DNA of 64,000 bases from Paucibacter aquatile (GTDB lineage: Bacteria; Pseudomonadota; Gammaproteobacteria; Burkholderiales; Burkholderiaceae_C): assembly GCF_002885975.1 (NCBI RefSeq), contig NZ_POSP01000003.1:2170001-2234000 (forward strand), given 5' to 3'. Shown piece by piece: positions 61,634 to 64,000 of the stretch. A program made the position numbers and the translations under genes. The notes beneath the pieces are model-generated. The model was not told where the DNA came from. It saw only the letters and a list, made by a program, of their open reading frames with translations, and ran no database searches. The stretch's first letter is position 1, and the number at the start of each line of letters is the position of its first letter.

Positions 61634-61753
61634 ATGATGAGACAGCTTGTCGCTGCGCTGCTTCTTGCTGGCCTGACGGCTCTTTCCGGCTGCGCGACTG
61701 TCGCGGTCGAAAGGGGCAGGGGCGGCTCGCTCACCCAAGTGAATCCGTACTGA
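61634..61753 (+). CDS. small lipoprotein, 39 aa
   Basis: ATG 61634 (a second ATG follows at once) is preceded by GGGAGGTG, an excellent ribosome binding site. The product is MMRQLVAALLLAGLTALSGC followed by 19 residues ending QVNPY. The hydrophobic stretch and the LSGC lipobox mark it as a lipoprotein whose mature part would be only about 20 residues. Entericidin-like and phage Rz1-like lysis lipoproteins have this size, and an amidase is elsewhere in the island, but no direct link is shown. Confidence 0.55.
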   Translation: MMRQLVAALLLAGLTALSGCATVAVERGRGGSLTQVNPY

Positions 61754-61947
61754 CCCAGTTGGGGATTTGAAACTTATTCCCCATGTCGCTCCCGCCTGGC
61801 ACACCCTCGGCTGGGCGGTTCAGTCCGACAGGTTTGCCCGCCGCCGCTGCGCCAAGAATTGCTCCAACCTCGCCCGCGCAGCGGATAAACGCTGTTCGTT
61901 GGCCGCACTAGGGCACAGCCCGAGGCTTCAAACACTTGGAGTATCAG

Positions 61948-62949
61948 ATGGACAAGATCACGCCTGACTCACCCGAGTACCACGTACTTGCGGCCAGCGT
62001 CAATGCCTACCTTGAAAGTTCAGACGCCACAAAACTCCTGGAGGGAAAGGTGGTTGAGTTTGCCCTTGAGAGAAAGGCGAAAGAAGTTTTCCAGCAGTTC
62101 TTGATCACCAGATTTCTCCCGTCATTTGCTGCAGTAGCGCTGATGCTCGGCTACTTGGGGTGGGATGTAAAGGGAAGTATCGCCAAGACGGCAGATGATT
62201 TGAAATTGCAAACCACTGCGCTAGCCAACACGCAGCAGAATCTCCATCAGAAGCACCTAGAGATTCAGGACAGAAGCAAGCAGCTTGATGACATTTCAGC
62301 GCGCGCAGAAAAGATGCGCAGCGAAACTGAGGTGCGGCTCGAAAGTCTCACCGTGAAAACGGAGAGCCAGATGCTAGCGGCTTCCGACAAGCTTCTCAAT
62401 TATGCAGTTAAGTCGACGGATAGGCTTGCTCGTGCGGATGGAGCAATCAAAGCTGCGGATGTTGCTGCATCCGCCGCCGAGTCTCGAGTCGAATCGCTTA
62501 GGCAGAAAACTGTAGAGCAGACAAATAGGGCCAACGACTTGGAAGCAAAACTACAACTCCAAGCGACCCTGGTGAATCTCTCCGTACTTGAGGTGGTTTC
62601 ACTTAATGATCGGACGGCTTCTAATATTATTGAGCTTCCGCATCTAGGTCGCCCCCCAAGCAAACTAGCTTTCACTGCGACAACCGTTACAAAATCAAAA
62701 GGCGGATCTCCGTACGTAGATCTTCTCGTGCATCTTGATGGGGTAGACCTCCCTCTAGTACGGATTGAGGCAACCCCAAATGGACTTTGGCGGAGGTGGC
62801 GCCGTCTCGATCCGTCAGCATCCAACTACGAGTATCGGGTAGAGCACATCTACTACGATGAAAATGCAAATGACTTCGTGTCCGTCCAAGTTAGAGCAAC
62901 AAAAGATTTTGCAGAGTCACTCATGAAATCTGGCATTACGCCTCGATAA
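61948..62949 (+). CDS. membrane-anchored coiled-coil protein, unknown family
   Basis: A 333-aa protein; ATG 61948 with GGAG seven bases upstream is preferred to the TTG four codons earlier. A helical N-terminal part (residues 1-50) leads to one membrane helix (FLPSFAAVALMLGYLGWDV), then about 130 residues of coiled coil (LKLQTTALANTQQNLHQKHL, ISARAEKMRSETEVRLESLT, AAESRVESLRQKTVEQTNRA). A beta-rich C-terminal domain of about 95 residues ends it (GGSPYVDLLVHLDGVDLPLV, RVEHIYYDENANDFVSVQV). Base composition is clearly lower in GC than the protease cluster, so it probably came from another source. Confidence 0.7.
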   Translation: MDKITPDSPEYHVLAASVNAYLESSDATKLLEGKVVEFALERKAKEVFQQFLITRFLPSFAAVALMLGYLGWDVKGSIAKTADDLKLQTTALANTQQNLHQKHLEIQDRSKQLDDISARAEKMRSETEVRLESLTVKTESQMLAASDKLLNYAVKSTDRLARADGAIKAADVAASAAESRVESLRQKTVEQTNRANDLEAKLQLQATLVNLSVLEVVSLNDRTASNIIELPHLGRPPSKLAFTATTVTKSKGGSPYVDLLVHLDGVDLPLVRIEATPNGLWRRWRRLDPSASNYEYRVEHIYYDENANDFVSVQVRATKDFAESLMKSGITPR

Positions 62950-63158
62950 CAAGTTAAAATTCTGCCTGTTAATAAAATCCCTACCAAGTGGTCGGTCATA
63001 AAAATACACGCGCCCGCATGAATACAGGGCATGCGAGCATTTTATGAGTGGATGCCGCAAGATTTCAACCCCATCCATAGTAGTTGCCCGCAAACTAAAC
63101 GAGGTTCGGATGGACCCAAAGCCGGAGAGTATGTGCAGCGACCACGACCTGTTCCGCA
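62950..63158. other. AT-rich intergenic region
   Basis: AT-rich sequence after the coiled-coil gene, with a small GCATGCG-containing hairpin at about 63,010-63,040 followed by TTTT that could terminate transcription. A frame from ATG 63110 (MDPKPESMCSDHDLFRNEVL) stops after about 34 codons and may be the broken start of the next gene. Confidence 0.35.
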
Positions 63159-63479
63159 ATGAAGTGCTCAAATTCCGGAAGGTGTGCACTCGCCGACATT
63201 GCGGCTGAGTTGAATCGGTTCCTCGATCCTGAAAGGCTGGAGGAGGCCGACGGGTTTGACGAAGTTCCGGGCTTCATCGCAGATCATTGCGACAGTGAAC
63301 GCTTCGTACTGCAAGGCGTTCCGTTGGATTTGCCGCTGGACGCTCCTTCGCCCGAATGGCACAACTACTTCTACTTCCGTTGTGCTGCATCCGATGTTGA
63401 TACGCTTCCTCCCAGTCTTCCAGATCTGCCTCGCGACGCAGCGATCGGGCAGAAAGGCTATTGGACCGTCAATGAATGA
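63159..63479 (+). CDS. hypothetical protein, possibly 5'-frameshifted
   Basis: A 106-aa frame with no recognised family: ADIAAELNRFLDPERLEEAD, then GFIADHCDSERFVLQGVPLD, acidic overall. The start at 63159 has no good ribosome binding site. The overlapping frame from ATG 63110 (DPKPESMCSDHDLFRNEVLK) is of similar character and may be the true N terminus, joined by a frameshift near 63,170-63,190. Confidence 0.4.
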   Translation: MKCSNSGRCALADIAAELNRFLDPERLEEADGFDEVPGFIADHCDSERFVLQGVPLDLPLDAPSPEWHNYFYFRCAASDVDTLPPSLPDLPRDAAIGQKGYWTVNE

Positions 63480-63811
63480 TTGTCCCAGAGGCTTCGTCAA
63501 GCTACCGAGTTGTGGTGCGACCCAGACCTTTAACTGGCCATTGCAGCGGACGGCTGCGCCGCCCGCTGACCTCGCACGTTGAACGACCGCTTGCGGGCGT
63601 CGAGTTCGGCAAGGCTTAGGACCGCAACCGCTGCGGTGCGTTCCATCGCGGTGGATCTGGAACTTCTGCTTTGGGCACATTGCCGCCACGCGGGCTCCGG
63701 CCGCGACCGTCAGCAACCGCTGCGGCGTGGCCTTTCATAGTGGCTCCAAGGACCCTAAAGAGTAGTTTTTTCCGAGCCTGATCCGGGTCAAATCGGCCAC
63801 AAATTTCGCTT
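63480..63811. other. non-coding stretch before the right end of the island
   Basis: It contains an imperfect palindrome CAGCGGACGGC-TGC-GCCGCCCGCTG (about 63,544-63,568) between TTTAAC and GTTGAAC, a layout that recalls integron attC sites. No gene is visible. Confidence 0.35.
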
Positions 63812-63923
63812 CGACGGACTTAATTTGGATCGACGTTTCTCGAGCCTCTGATTGCAGGACTTCCGACGGACTTTCCAGCTCGACGCCAATGTAGACAGAT
63901 CAACGACTTACGAGCGTCGATCT

Positions 63924-63947
63924 CGACGGACTTTGTTTGTTGGAGTC
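63924..63947 (-). repeat. right terminal inverted repeat of the island
   Basis: On the plus strand CGACGGACTTTGTTTGTTGG then AGTC; complement of 44870-44893 with one mismatch. Followed by AACAAT. Two more copies of the core lie inward at 63863-63874 (CCGACGGACTTT) and 63812-63822 (CGACGGACTTA). Confidence 0.8.
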
Positions 63948-64000
63948 AACAATACCTAACGTTTATTCCACAGTGACCGACTTCGCCAGGTTACGAGGCT

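Larger units (their letters stand above)
44870..63947. mobile_element. 19-kb transposon-like island with 24-bp inverted repeats
   Basis: The left end, starting GACGCCAACAAACAAAGTCC, and the right end, finishing in the complement of GACTCCAACAAACAAAGTCC, match at 23 of 24 positions. AACAAT flanks both sides (44864-44869 and 63948-63953), as expected of a 6-bp target duplication. The core of the end, CGACGGACTT, is repeated inward: once more at the left (44903-44914, inverted) and twice more at the right (63812-63822, 63863-63874). Multiple transposase-binding sites at each end are a feature of Tn7-, Tn5053- and IS21-type elements, but no such transposase genes are inside. The cargo is described below. 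Confidence 0.75.

Noticed and set aside
61767..61967. A 66-codon frame upstream of the coiled-coil gene
   Set aside because: No ribosome binding site or recognisable motif, and it overlaps the preferred start of the real gene in another frame.

Overview
The window is GC-rich and looks like a chromosomal segment of a Burkholderiales-type betaproteobacterium (Roseateles/Pelomonas/Mitsuaria-like). This is judged from gene families and codon use only; there is no rRNA or other taxonomic marker. No tRNA, rRNA or CRISPR array was seen.

Region 1 (about 0.6-18.2 kb) is a glycan-utilisation locus. It holds a GH18 hydrolase, a PNGase F-like glycoamidase, a GH31 alpha-glycosidase, a GH2 beta-mannosidase, a tryptophan-halogenase-like flavoprotein, a large TonB-dependent receptor, and a divergent ROK sugar kinase with CutC. 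The reverse-strand genes are chained by start/stop overlaps. The gene content suggests uptake and stepwise breakdown of N-glycans. A 415-bp copy of the 3' end of the PNGase gene lies beside the remnant of an AraC regulator at the left edge, with REP-like palindromes nearby.

Region 2 (18.2-26.5 kb) is metal related. A siderophore-type TonB receptor with an ABC exporter (one ATPase, two DUF3526-type permeases) diverges from a ZIP transporter and a CobW-type GTPase, with a Fur/Zur-like box between them.

Region 3 (26.5-44.7 kb) is mostly housekeeping, redox and detoxification: DUF1428, TruD, a GreA/B-like protein, an HD-GYP protein, an AhpD-like protein with a divergent LysR, flavin enzymes, two GSTs, a TetR-controlled oxidoreductase with two clear operators, a DsrE/PNPOx/ferredoxin-reductase operon, and a bufferin-type copper RiPP operon (bufA-bufB-bufC-doxX plus araC). 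In the bufferin operon a 170-bp MITE-like element lies exactly between bufB and bufC and supplies the bufC start codon.

Region 4 (44,870-63,947) is a 19-kb mobile island. Its ends are 24-bp inverted repeats (23/24 identical) flanked by a 6-bp direct repeat AACAAT, and the terminal motif is iterated inward at both ends. It carries an intact IS3-family element and remnants of IS30 and IS66 transposases, but no recognisable transposase for its own ends. Its cargo includes a peptidoglycan amidase, a 920-aa protein of unknown family, a membrane protein, and a tightly packed run of four large genes: trypsin-phospholipase D, trypsin, helical domain-trypsin-inactive NTPase, and an active STAND-like NTPase. 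An 81-bp direct repeat brackets the membrane protein and this run. It resembles the NTPase/protease biological-conflict systems described computationally, and is the best candidate here for an undescribed defence or cell-death system.
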